A stretch of DNA of 21,201 nucleotides from Chara braunii (lineage: Eukaryota > Streptophyta > Charophyceae > Charales > Characeae), in the NCBI GenBank assembly GCA_003427395.1, contig BFEA01000003.1, forward strand, positions 3,149,903-3,171,103, read 5' to 3'. The notes beneath the pieces were generated by a model. It saw only the letters and a list, made by a program, of their open reading frames with translations, did not search any database and had not been told where the DNA came from. How positions within the stretch are numbered: the first letter of the stretch is position 1; every line of letters begins with the position of its first letter. A program made the translations under genes and the position numbers. Positions 1 to 7,850 of the stretch are shown here, piece after piece.

Positions 1-216
1 TCCTCCTCCTCCTCCTCTTCTTCTTCTTCTTCTTCTTCTTCTTCTTCTTCTTCTTCTTCTTCTTCTTCTTCTTCTTCTTCTTCTTCTTCTTCTTCTTCTT
101 CCCCCTCCTTCTCTCCCTTCCCCTCCTTCCCCCCATCTCCCTTCCCCTCCCCCTTTCCCTCCTACTCCCCCTCTCCCTTTCCCTCCTCCTCCTTTTCCTT
201 CCTCCTGTCCCATCTA
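1..216. repeat. Pyrimidine microsatellite (TTC)n grading into C/T-rich tract
   Basis: The first ~100 bases are almost pure CTT/TTC triplets after a short TCC run, followed by CCCTCC/CCCTTCC-rich sequence to about 216. The plus strand is nearly pure pyrimidine, so the minus strand is polypurine. It runs off the left edge of the window, so its true length is unknown. Confidence 0.95.
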
Positions 217-433
217 TAGGTGAATGAACTTCCATTACTGCAAGCCACAAGGTACATACAACTCAGGATGTATGTTCACTGTGGGTCCAATGGATGTTTA
301 GTCAAGGGTCTAACTCACATCAAACAACGTTTCTAGGTGAAGTCCGAAAATTTTACAGAGTCTCAAGGAGCCAAGGATAGATTTAGGTTAGGTCAAGAGA
401 AGAAGTGGCAAGAATCTCTTTCTTTTTCTGCTT

Positions 434-619
434 AAACCACCAGTTCACGCAAACCTAAGTAGTGCTCTTATCGGTATACGTGGTAAGAACACTAGGCTTC
501 GGGCCTGGGCGAGTAGCAAAAGCGGCAGGCCAAGTAAGTCTTTGGAAAAGATGCAGTCGCAAGCTCACGAGGCGTGGAAGGCAGCTTTGTCAACTTAGGC
601 TCATGTGAACTGGTGGTTT
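434..619. mobile_element. Small inverted-repeat (MITE-like) element
   Basis: A 15-bp perfect inverted repeat, AAACCACCAGTTCAC at 434-448 and its complement at 605-619, extends inward to about 29 bp with five mismatches (434-462 against 591-619). The enclosed unit is 186 bp and has no coding capacity, the size range of MITEs. I see no convincing target-site duplication at the outer ends, so superfamily is undetermined and chance or local inversion is not excluded. Confidence 0.5.
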
Positions 620-804
620 TACGAGCACGCGAGGCGTGGTTTTACAAGTTAAAAACAACGCAAGAAAAGCAAGAGTGCCGTCACTCCAAAGACGGACTTC
701 AAAGGAATGCAAAATTTTTGGAACATTGATAGTCTGCACGTTAGAGGTAGAGAAATGTTATATGGTGAGAGACTGAGGAGCGGATGATGACGGACTGGGA
801 AGCA

Positions 805-876
805 CTGATTCGTTATGCTTGCCGGTGACAAGCAACTGGACTGATTCGTTATGCTTGCTGGTGACAAGCAACTGGA
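805..876. repeat. 36-bp tandem duplication
   Basis: Two adjacent 36-bp copies (805-840, 841-876) beginning CTGATTCGTTATGCTTG differ by a single C/T change. A partial CTGA start of a third unit follows at 877-880. No gene is associated. Confidence 0.9.
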
Positions 877-979
877 CTGACGCCCCCCGGAATAGGAGTA
901 CCCCTGAAAAGATTTTTGCGTCTTAGTCGCGCATGCATGATTTAGTGAGCTGCTGGGATCCGAATTGATGACTGTTTAC

Positions 980-1160
980 CAGCATGCCTAGCTCAGTTGG
1001 TACACCCGTGAACTGTTGAAATACAGACCCGAGTTCGAACTCCAGTGGAAGCAAATAAGTAAAAAAGTAAACTTCTGCATTACCTAGGGCCGGTCAGTTG
1101 CATGGTGATATCTCTCAGCCCTAGCCCTTTTAACTTTTAAGAAAACAAAACAAAAAAAGA
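980..1160 (+). mobile_element. tRNA-headed SINE-like element, copy 1
   Basis: An A-box-like TAGCTCAGTTGG lies at 989-1000 and a B-box-like segment around GAGTTCGAACTCC at 1031-1043, about 42 bp apart as in internal pol III promoters of tRNA-derived SINEs. The sequence between does not fold into a proper anticodon arm. A non-tRNA body (about 1044-1135) follows and ends in an A-rich tail (about 1137-1160, AAACAAAACAAAAAAAG). The tRNA-like head plus unrelated body plus A-rich end is SINE architecture; no target-site duplication was identified, so the ends are approximate. Confidence 0.55.
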
Positions 1161-1276
1161 ACTGATGAATGTTTGATCAAAAGTTGAAATAGAAGTCGAT
1201 CAAATTTTTCCAACCACTGCTGAAAAGTCCCTGCAGCTCTTGCTCTGAAAAGAGCAGTACGGTATGCTTTGTCAAT

Positions 1277-1402
1277 CTTCCTCGTCCTCTTCATCCTCCC
1301 TATTCTTCCTCCTCATCCTTCTCATTCTTCATATTATTCCTCCTCCTCTTCCCTATTCTTCCTCTTTGTTCGCCATCCTACCTATTCTTTCTCCTCGTCC
1401 TT
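1277..1402. repeat. Imperfect TCCTCCTC pyrimidine minisatellite
   Basis: C/T-rich sequence made of variants of TCCTCNTCCTCCCTATTCTTCC. It closely resembles the block at 2125-2380 in composition and phrasing. Reading frames through it give only Ser/Pro/Leu/Phe-rich low-complexity peptides and are not considered genes. Confidence 0.85.
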
Positions 1403-1437
1403 AAAAAAAAAAAAAACATCAGGGGGGGGGGGGGGGG
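1403..1437. repeat. Adjacent poly-A (14) and poly-G (16) runs
   Basis: Fourteen A, then CATCA, then sixteen G. Together with the preceding pyrimidine block this is an abrupt strand switch from pyrimidine to purine. Homopolymers this long are prone to slippage and to sequencing error. Confidence 0.9.
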
Positions 1438-1440
1438 TGT

Positions 1441-2060
1441 TGGCCCTGCGTTGGGAGTTTATAAGAGCACCCGCCAAAGCAGGGGGCCCCTTTGGAATGG
1501 ATCCGGTCTATTGGTTGGTAGCAGCACCTGCTGGAAACCAAGTCCAGGTTCCAAATACACTAGACTGATGATCTGTGGTCAGGAAAAAGCCGAGTCTCTT
1601 CAGCCTGTCATCAGGGCCGCCAGTTGTGTGAGGAACCCCTACCAGGCTTTCGGCCTGACCATTTATATTTTTCTGGGTTTGACCTACCGAGCCAAAACAG
1701 ACTGCCAGCAACCACCCTGGAAAAAGAGCAGAGACTCTGCAGGGCAACAGGGCCTGCTCTGTCCCCGTCTCCTTCTGTCCCTCACGATCCTTGCGCCATC
1801 CAAACTCTTTTCTGCTGCTCCCATGCCGCTTCAGTCCACTCCAGTCATCACCGCTGCATTTTTCACAGACAGGGCACAACTCCCAGGACAAACCATTCAG
1901 CATAGATCAGCTAGGGGGGAGCCTCACATACCACTGCACTTCCACTAATGCTTGATTGTGCGGTGGAAACGGATATGGGAGGTCAGCATGGGGACGTAGT
2001 GGCATAGAGGCGACAATCATCATCCAGTCTTTGAAGCGCAGCCTGTAGTCCGTTTTACAG
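1441..2060. other. Anonymous region, no gene recognised
   Basis: Overlapping open frames exist on both strands (for example plus 1451-1948 and minus 1508-1903), but none matches a family I recognise. The minus-strand frame starts with a CPVCEKC...LKRH segment that superficially resembles a C2H2 zinc finger. One such motif without surrounding conserved sequence is weak evidence, and it may be a decayed transposon fragment. Confidence 0.3.
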
Positions 2061-2124
2061 GTGTCCGAGTTCTGCAGGGTCTGTAACTTACCAGCCCTCC
2101 CCGTCCACTACTGCTATCCATCCT

Positions 2125-2380
2125 CCCTTTTTCCCTCCCAGCCAGTCGTCCTTTCGTCCTTTCCATTCTTCCTTTTCATCATTGCGATTCTTCCTCCTTG
2201 TCCTCCTCGCCCTCCCTATCCTTCCTCCTTGTGCTCCTTGTCCTCCTTATTCTTCCTCTTCGTCCTCCCTGTCCTCCATATTCTTCCCGTTCACCCCCTC
2301 ACCCTCCTCGTTCTCTTGGCCCTCCCTAGTCTTCCTCCTCATCCTCCTCGTCCTCCTCGTCCTCCCTATGCTTCCTCCTG
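2125..2380. repeat. Second pyrimidine minisatellite block
   Basis: A TCCTCCTTGTCC/TCCTCGTCCTCCCT-type imperfect array, pyrimidine on the plus strand. It stops about 10 bp before the left end of the fold-back element, suggesting the element inserted at or next to the array. Frames through it are low complexity. Confidence 0.85.
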
Positions 2381-2391
2381 GTGTGTGAATT

Positions 2392-2760
2392 ACAATGACG
2401 TGTGTTGCTGCAATAAGCATTTCACATTCATTTAGACGTTCGCACAAACATGGCTATGCATGTTTGCAACTTTGCAATGAACCGCATTGACTCATACATG
2501 GTGCTATAACACGTAGTCCAATATAAGTATCACTGTCCCATAGCGAATACACCAAATAGGGATGCAGTGTTGTTGAGATGGATTGTTTGTCTTTTTTTTC
2601 CTATTTGGTGTATTCGCTATGGGACTTATGTTGGACTACGTGGTATAGCGCCATGTATGAGTCAATGCGGTTCATTGCAAAGTTGCAAACATGCATAGCC
2701 ATGTTTGTGTGAAGGTCTCAATGAATGTGAAATGCTTATTGCAGCAACACACGTCATTGT
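2392..2760. mobile_element. Fold-back (snap-back) element with ~165-bp inverted arms
   Basis: The left arm (2392-2560, starting ACAATGACGTGTGTTGCTGC) is complementary to the right arm (2600-2760) over almost its whole length, with a 39-nt central loop (2561-2599). The arms differ by scattered substitutions and one 8-nt insertion near 2530 in the left arm. The unit spans 369 bp with no coding potential. It matches fold-back MITEs in form, and its transcript would be a long imperfect hairpin. No clear target-site duplication flanks it, so it could also be a local inverted duplication. Confidence 0.8.
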
Positions 2761-3125
2761 TGGATATATGTTTCGGCAACTCCTAGCATCCCTGCGAATA
2801 GTTTTTTTTTTCTTTGTTTGGTTTTAATAATACGAAATCCCCACTTTAACTAAATCATGAATTCTGACCTTGTACCCTCCTGATGATGTCTCGCTGATGG
2901 TACTGTGTAGCTTCAGCGGCCGAGTTTCGGATAAACCACAAGTTCATTCTTAGCCCGGTAATCTTTCTTTCTTTTTTCAGCCTGGTAATCTTATAACTAT
3001 CAATTTTTAACTTTTTTATTTTTTTTATTTATTGCAATTGTGCTCTTTTTTCTCTTTGCCCGCTAAAATTGTGCACTTTAAGCTCTGTGGACATTCCAGC
3101 AGTGTTCTACTTGGCAATGTTTTCA
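2761..3125. other. AT-rich spacer, nothing recognised
   Basis: Contains T-runs near 2804-2812 and 3001-3030 and no open frame of note. The TGATGATG at 2882 resembles a C/D snoRNA C box, but no appropriately spaced D box or stem was found. Confidence 0.6.
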
Positions 3126-3300
3126 TAAAGTAATTAAAATCATTGTGTAAGAGTGTAAGTACTAACTTACTACTAGCTAAATTAAATTCATTGTACAACA
3201 ATTGAACTACTAACTAGTAACTACGAACTAAGTAAATTGACATCACGGTGCAATAGTGTAAGTACTAACTTGCTACCGACTCGGTAAATTAACTTATGTG

Positions 3301-3595
3301 CTTTTCAATTGAAAGTAACTTTGTCTTATCAAACCTGTTGGAAAGAAAAAACAATAAAATGCATAAATGATTCACAAGTGAAGCTATATGAAAAACAAGC
3401 CGACAAATTTAGGCAAAATGCAAGATCTGTGTGATCAAATGTTCCAATGTTGGCGAGCCACACACGAATGTTTTTTCAATAGACAAGCATCTAGAAATGA
3501 ACCTTTCCATATAGATCGTGACATAAACTAATTCTTTTGTTTTCTTACTACTATTTTAAATCCACCTTTGGTTGGTTTTCCCCAGGGCTCTGTAA
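3301..3595. repeat. Higher-order spacer, copy 1
   Basis: Shared landmarks with copy 2 are GTAACTTTGTCT (3315), GCCACACACGAATG (3457) and TTGGTTGGTTTTCCCC (3568). They lie 704-715 bp before the same strings in copy 2, in the same order and orientation, so the monomer array and spacer were duplicated as one block. Confidence 0.88.
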
Positions 3596-4004
3596 CAGTG
3601 TAAGTACAAGCTAGTAGCTGCTAATGGAGTAAATTAAAATCATTGTGTAACAACGTAAGGCTTTGTAACAGTGTAAGTACTCACTAATAACCACTAATTA
3701 TGTAACTTGAAATCACGCCGTAACAATGTAAGTACTAACTTACTACTAACTAAGTAATTAGAATCACTGTGTAATAGTGTAAGTACTAACTACTACTGAC
3801 TAAATAAAGTAAAATCGATGTGTAATAGTATAAGTACTAACTAGTAACTACTAACTAAGTAAATTGAAATCACTGTATAACAGTGTAAGTACTAACTTAG
3901 TACTGACTAAGTAAATTAAAATCATCGTTACAACAATTGATTGCCATACATACAGAAACAAAACAATTATGTGAAAAGTTGGCATCATACGAAACTCCAT
4001 GAGT

Positions 4005-4310
4005 TATTCGGCTTGAAGGTAACTTTGTCTCTTGAAACCCGTTCAAAAAGGCAAAGCAAAAAAAGACATAAATGTTTCTTTAGTGAAGATGTATGAAAAG
4101 CCAGCCAACAAATTTAAGCAAAATATAAGATCTATGTGAGAAAAATTGCCAACTATGGTGAGCCACACACGAATGATTTTTCAATAGATAAGCATTTAGA
4201 AATGGACCTTCCATATAGATTGTGATATAACTTGATTCTTTTGTTTTCTTAGTGAACTCTTACTATTGTTTTAAATCCACATTTGGTTGGTTTTCCCCAA
4301 GGTTGTAGAG
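4005..4310. repeat. Higher-order spacer, copy 2
   Basis: Landmarks are GTAACTTTGTCT (4019), GCCACACACGAATG (4162) and TTGGTTGGTTTTCCCC (4283). The copy differs from copy 1 by many substitutions and small indels, including a few extra bases before the TTGGTTGG landmark. It is followed by more satellite monomers. Confidence 0.88.
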
Positions 4311-5012
4311 TAGTATAAGTACAAACTAGGAGATATTAAGGAAGTATATTAAAATCATTGTGTAATACTTTAACTACGAACTAGTAACTATTATGTAAAT
4401 TAAAATCACTGTGTAATCGTATAATACTAACTTATTACTAATTAAATTACTACTAAATAATTAAAATCACTTTGTAAAAGTGTTTGTACTAACTAGTAAC
4501 TACTAACTAAGTAAATTAAAATCACTGCGTAACAATGTAAGTACAAACTAGTAACTACTACGTAAATTAAAATCATTGTGTAACAGTGCAAGTATTACAC
4601 GACTAACTTACTACTAAGTAATTTAAAAGCACAATGTAAGAGTGTAAATACTAAGTACTACTAACTAGTAACCAACTACTAGCTATGTAAATTAAAATCA
4701 CTATGTAAGTGTAAGTATTAGACTACTAACTTGCTACTAGCTAAGGCAATTAAAGTCACTCTGTAATAGTGTAAGTGCTAACTCATTACTACGTAAGTTT
4801 CCAAAAAAGTAACGGTACATTTACATAGAGTTCATTTCAATTTTATATCTTTCAATGGCTATATGTCATATATGTAAATAATAATCATGGCAACCGGTCG
4901 GGCGTCTGGACCAGAATCCAGACGGTCCGGTTGTCTGGGTATGGGTCCGATGTTTGGTCCGGTAGGTCTAGATTGGGCCCAATTTTGAAAAAAATGATTT
5001 TTTTTTGGGGGG

Positions 5013-5041
5013 GGCCTAGGACGTTTTTTGGGTCCTAGGCC
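5013..5041. other. Hairpin GGCCTAGGAC / GTCCTAGGCC
   Basis: Perfect 10-bp arms (5013-5022, 5032-5041) separated by a 9-nt T-rich loop, inside the hAT-like element and just after a G-run. Function unknown; could be part of subterminal structure. Confidence 0.7.
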
Positions 5042-5213
5042 ACCCCCTAAAAATGCCCCCGGTATTTTTTGGCCGTTTCAGGGCCTACCGAACGCCGCCA
5101 GACGCTTCCAACAGCTCCCTCTGCTGTTGTTCTACGCTGGTAGTTCATCGGATGAGGATGAGTCTGATTCCAAAAATAAATCGCTGCCTGCAAAGTGCCA
5201 CAGAACATCATGC

Positions 5214-5262
<49 letters not shown>
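5214..5262. repeat. (AG)n microsatellite
   Basis: About 24 uninterrupted AG units inside the hAT-like element. Confidence 0.97.
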
Positions 5263-5267
<5 letters not shown>

Positions 5268-5814
5268 TTTGGTCGGATCTGAGATCCCGTCTTAGATCCG
5301 GTCCTGACCAGATCTCAGATCTGTTCTTAGTACTTCTTACGTAGATCTGAATAACTTAACAGTTTAAATTTTAAATTTTCATATGAATATGAATTAGAAA
5401 GTCTAACTTTGAAGTTCAAAGTTCTGTTTTTCTATGATTTTCGTACTCTTTTCTGAAGTGACTTGGGATTGGTCTGTTGAGAACTGGTTTCAGCTTTCTA
5501 GTGTTGTGTGAGCCTTTGTGAATGTCTCTGACTCTATGACAGTATGAAGCTGTCAAGTTGTAAATAGTGAAAGACAGTAAGCTGTGTTTAGTACTGTTTA
5601 CTACTAATGTTTTTTTTTTTTTTTTTTTTCGGTCTGGACATTTTGTGTGTCTGGTGTACAGGTCCGGACAGTCCAGGTCCGATCCTCTCCGGTTGTCCGG
5701 TGCCTGTCCGGATTACCGGACGTCTGGACCAGTCCAGACAAATGTTTGGGCCTCGGTCCAGACATGTCCGGGTCCGGGTCCGCGGTTGCCATGATAATAA
5801 CTAGCAAGGTGACT

Positions 5815-6075
5815 TTTACCGTCCTGCCTAGCTCAGTTGGTAGAGCACGTAAGTGGCATTCAAGAGGTCGTGGGTTCGATTCCCCACGTCATGTATTAAA
5901 CTCCCCATGGCCCCCTGTCGTGCACTTCGAGCTCACCAGCGGAGGTAGTTGGCTTGGCCACCCTAGTTGGTCTTGGTAGGAGATATCACCTGGATATGCA
6001 CTTCGTCCATCCCGTGCTAGGGGTTAGGAGCTTGGGTACTACTCCCCGCACTGAGTAAAGTATTATCCTAACCCT
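5815..6075 (+). mobile_element. tRNA-headed SINE-like element, copy 2
   Basis: An A-box TAGCTCAGTTGG (5829-5840) with an intact D-arm-like GCTC...GAGC and a B-box GGTTCGATTCC (5873-5883). The T-stem is CGTGGG/CCCACG with an 8-nt loop, one longer than a normal tRNA. The putative acceptor strands (5822-5828 and about 5890-5896) do not pair and the anticodon stem is broken, so this is tRNA-derived rather than a tRNA gene. It begins within 30 bp of the hAT-like element's right end. The body beyond about 5896 is unrelated to copy 1; a 9-bp inverted repeat GGGTTAGGA/TCCTAACCC (6021-6074) lies near the assumed end. Confidence 0.55.
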
Positions 6076-6393
6076 TGCATAGTAGGTCAACCCATAACCC
6101 TTAGTGTAGCTTATCTCCTTTCTAGAGATTAATTAGACTAGGTAGCAACCAGATTATACTAAGTGGTACCATACCCTGATCTCTATGGCTTAAGTAGTGC
6201 TTGACCCTAAGCACAGGTAAATCATGTGAGGCAGCTAAATAATAAATATCGAGAGAAGAGAATAGTGTACTGAATACAGCTGTCCCCTAAATGAGGAGAA
6301 GACAAATTCGACATTGACATCAAACAGAGAAAGCTGTCAGGTCAAATCATCATCAAGGATATGACATGTGCACAAGATGATTCGATGGCGTGA
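6076..6393. other. Anonymous sequence, no gene seen
   Basis: No substantial open frame, no repeat and no RNA motif recognised between the SINE-like element and the next tandem duplication. Confidence 0.6.
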
Positions 6394-6763
6394 CACCCGA
6401 CCGGTTTTGCCTGCTGCCGTGGGACTATTCAGGGGGTACTCAACTTGTGGCGGAGGGTGTCATCGAGATTCCTTACTAATTTCAAGACAAAAATAAAATT
6501 AAAAATTGAGAGTTAAGATACGTATTACACAATCGTACACCCGTTTAGACCTCCTTAAAGTTTAAACCCTGTTTAAACCACACCCGACCGGTTTTGCCTG
6601 CTGCTGTGGGACTATTCAGGGGGTACTCAACTTTTGGCGGAGGGTGTCCTCGAGATTCCTTACTAATTTCAAGACAAAAAAAAAAAAAAAAAAGAGAGTT
6701 AAGATACATATTACACAGTCGTACACCCTTTAAACCTCCTTAAAGTTTAAACCCTGTTTAAAC
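6394..6763. repeat. 187-bp tandem duplication ending in GTTTAAAC
   Basis: Copy 1 is 6394-6580 and copy 2 is 6581-6763. Both start CACCCGACCGGTTTTGCCTG and end CCCTGTTTAAAC. They differ by scattered substitutions and by the A-run, which is interrupted in copy 1 and about 19 A in copy 2. Both contain a CAACTTGTGGCGGAGGGT-type segment that recurs in degenerate form near 7808 and 8700. Confidence 0.93.
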
Positions 6764-6861
6764 TTCCTCTTCCCCCCCCCCCATCCTCCCCTCCCCCAGG
6801 TGACCCATCACCAAATTGGTAGGTAAGGCTGGATTCTGATTGCCCAGGCCACGCGCGATCC

Positions 6862-6968
6862 TTTTTTTTTCCATTTTTCTCGATTTATGGGTGTCATCCT
6901 TGTGCAGGGGCCATGGTAATCTTCTTTTTCTCTGTATGGTTCCAATTTTTACGGATTTCCCGAAGGAC
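6862..6968 (-). pseudogene. U6 snRNA retropseudogene with A-tail
   Basis: Read on the minus strand, the sequence follows the U6 spliceosomal RNA from its 5' stem-loop (CCTTCGGG) through TTGGAAC, ATACAGAGA, GAAGATTA, CATGGCCCCTGC and CAAGGATGACAC to AAATCGAGAAA. Defects include a 3-nt A insertion just after the ACAGAGA box and conversion of the AGC triad region (GATTAGC to GATTACC). The 3' end carries nine A instead of the pol III T-tract. It is flanked by GCCACGCGCGATC (6848-6860) and GCCACGTGCAACC (6971-6983), a 13-bp duplication with three transition mismatches. No TATA box is visible about 30 bp upstream. This is LINE-mediated retroposition, not a working snRNA gene. Confidence 0.9.
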
Positions 6969-7180
6969 ATGCCACGTGCAACCCTGGCCTGATGTCAGAT
7001 CTTCTGTTTTTTTTGAATGCTTGCCTCTTTTCTGACCAGCCCATTTTTCCACGGGCGGGTCTCCCCCTGCCTGCCTGGCCCTGGCAGCAGCTGCCCTGCA
7101 TAGCTTGGACGTTGGAAGTCTTTTTTTTCCCCTTTTTTGTGTGTGTTTTCTTGCGCGCATTGAATTGTGAAGCTGGAATA

Positions 7181-7606
7181 CTTGCTCTCCAATTGCTTGC
7201 TGAAAGCCAGTCGTGAGGCCGGTGTGACAGATGTTGCCAGGGCTCGATCCCTGGCCCTCATGCTGGGTACCAGTTCGTCCGGTTTCAGACTTGTCCTCAG
7301 TAGCAGACACGTTTTGAGTTTGCTGAACTTTGCTCTTCAATTGCTTGATGCAAGTCGGTCGTGATCCTGGCCAATATTGCTGATCTGGCCATGGCTTGGT
7401 CCGTGGACCGTGTTGCTGATCTGGCCATGGCTTGGTCCCTGGACCTCATGCTGGGTATCAGTCAGCTCTCCATTAGAGGCTTGTCCTCAGTACCAGGCAC
7501 ATTTTTGAGTTCGCCCTTCAATTGCTTGCTCTGAGTCAGCTGCCAGCCTGGTGTTGCAGATCTGGCCAGGGCTCGATCCCTGGACCTCATGCTGGGTACC
7601 AGTTAG
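7181..7606. repeat. ~150-bp tandem repeat, about 2.6 copies
   Basis: Units start at about 7181, 7333 and 7514 with CTCTTCAATTGCTTG-type sequence and share CTCATGCTGGGTACCAGT and CTTGTCCTCAGTA. The middle unit is longer because of an internal 36-bp duplication (7379-7414, 7415-7450; GCTGATCTGGCCATGGCTTG). Copies 1 and 3 contain the hairpin-forming CCAGGGCTCGATCCCTGG. Open frames through it are incidental. Confidence 0.88.
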
Positions 7607-7627
7607 GTACTATTGTCTATACCCGAA

Positions 7628-7703
7628 AATAACGCCTGGGCGTTATATACGAATATAGCACCCGGTGGGCGTTATATTCGTTTATAACGCCCGGGCGTTA
7701 TAT
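7628..7703. repeat. Three tandem GC-cored palindromes
   Basis: Three related units spaced about 27 bp: an 18-bp near palindrome ATAACGCCTGGGCGTTAT (7629-7646), an imperfect palindrome around CACCCGGTGGGCG (7654-7677), and a perfect 20-bp palindrome TATAACGCCCGGGCGTTATA (7683-7702). The array is therefore both a direct repeat and a series of inverted repeats. It could be transposon terminal sequence or a binding-site array; no gene lies next to it. Confidence 0.88.
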
Positions 7704-7789
7704 TCAGTAAATTAGTAGCAAGTTAGCAACTTCAGTGGGGTATCGGGGGGGGGGGGGAAATCCTAAAAAAAGTTTAAAAAACATATGTC

Positions 7790-7850
7790 GTCGAGAATTG
7801 CAATGCAACCAACTTGTGGCTGAGGGTCACTTCAGAATTCCTTATAAATT
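7790..7850. repeat. Dispersed repeat fragment related to the 187-bp unit
   Basis: CAACTTGTGGCTGAGGGTCA followed by an ATTCCTTATAAATTT-type segment matches the CAACTTGTGGCGGAGGGT...ATTCCTTACTAATTT order of the 6394-6763 copies. It is preceded by CGAGAATTGCAATGCAAC and a 13-G run (7745-7757). Confidence 0.65.

Larger units (their letters stand above)
3126..4800. repeat. Degenerate satellite of 51-55-bp monomers in a ~710-bp higher-order repeat
   Basis: The region repeats a motif close to GTAAATTAAAATCACTGTG followed by TAACAGTGTAAGTACTAAC and a CTAGTAACTACTAACTAA-type end. Starts of GTAAGTACTAAC-type cores fall at about 3155, 3258, 3673, 3728, 3779, 3830 and 3885, giving spacings of about 51-55 bp or twice that. 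Monomer blocks (3126-3300, 3595-3930, 4310-4800) alternate with two copies of a non-monomer spacer about 710 bp apart. Divergence is high, implying an old array. No open frame. Confidence 0.88.
4886..5793. mobile_element. hAT-like non-autonomous DNA transposon (~908 bp)
   Basis: The termini are inverted copies of CATGGCAACCG (4886-4896 and 5783-5793). They are flanked by ATAATAAT (4878-4885) and ATAATAAC (5794-5801), an 8-bp target-site duplication with one mismatch, the length typical of hAT. Both subterminal regions are dense in GTCCGG/TCTGGAC motifs in both orientations, resembling hAT subterminal binding-site clusters. No transposase is recognisable inside; the open frames near 5028-5295 are short and one runs into the AG microsatellite. 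Superfamily is inferred from duplication length and CA...TG ends. Confidence 0.72.

Noticed and set aside
1269-2435. Plus-strand open frames rich in Ser, Pro, Leu and Phe in the pyrimidine blocks
   Set aside because: They are low-complexity translations of C/T repeats with no conserved motif.
2881-2960. C/D-box snoRNA around TGATGATG
   Set aside because: No properly spaced D box and no closing stem were found.
3126-4800. CRISPR-like array
   Set aside because: Monomers are contiguous, highly degenerate and AT-rich, without conserved repeats separated by unique spacers; the genome is eukaryotic.
5821-5896. A functional tRNA gene
   Set aside because: The D-arm and B box are good, but the acceptor strands do not pair, the anticodon stem is broken and the T loop is 8 nt. 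It is better explained as a tRNA-derived SINE head.
6894-7340. Minus-strand open frame across the U6 region
   Set aside because: It overlaps the U6 retropseudogene and the tandem repeats, and has no recognisable domain.
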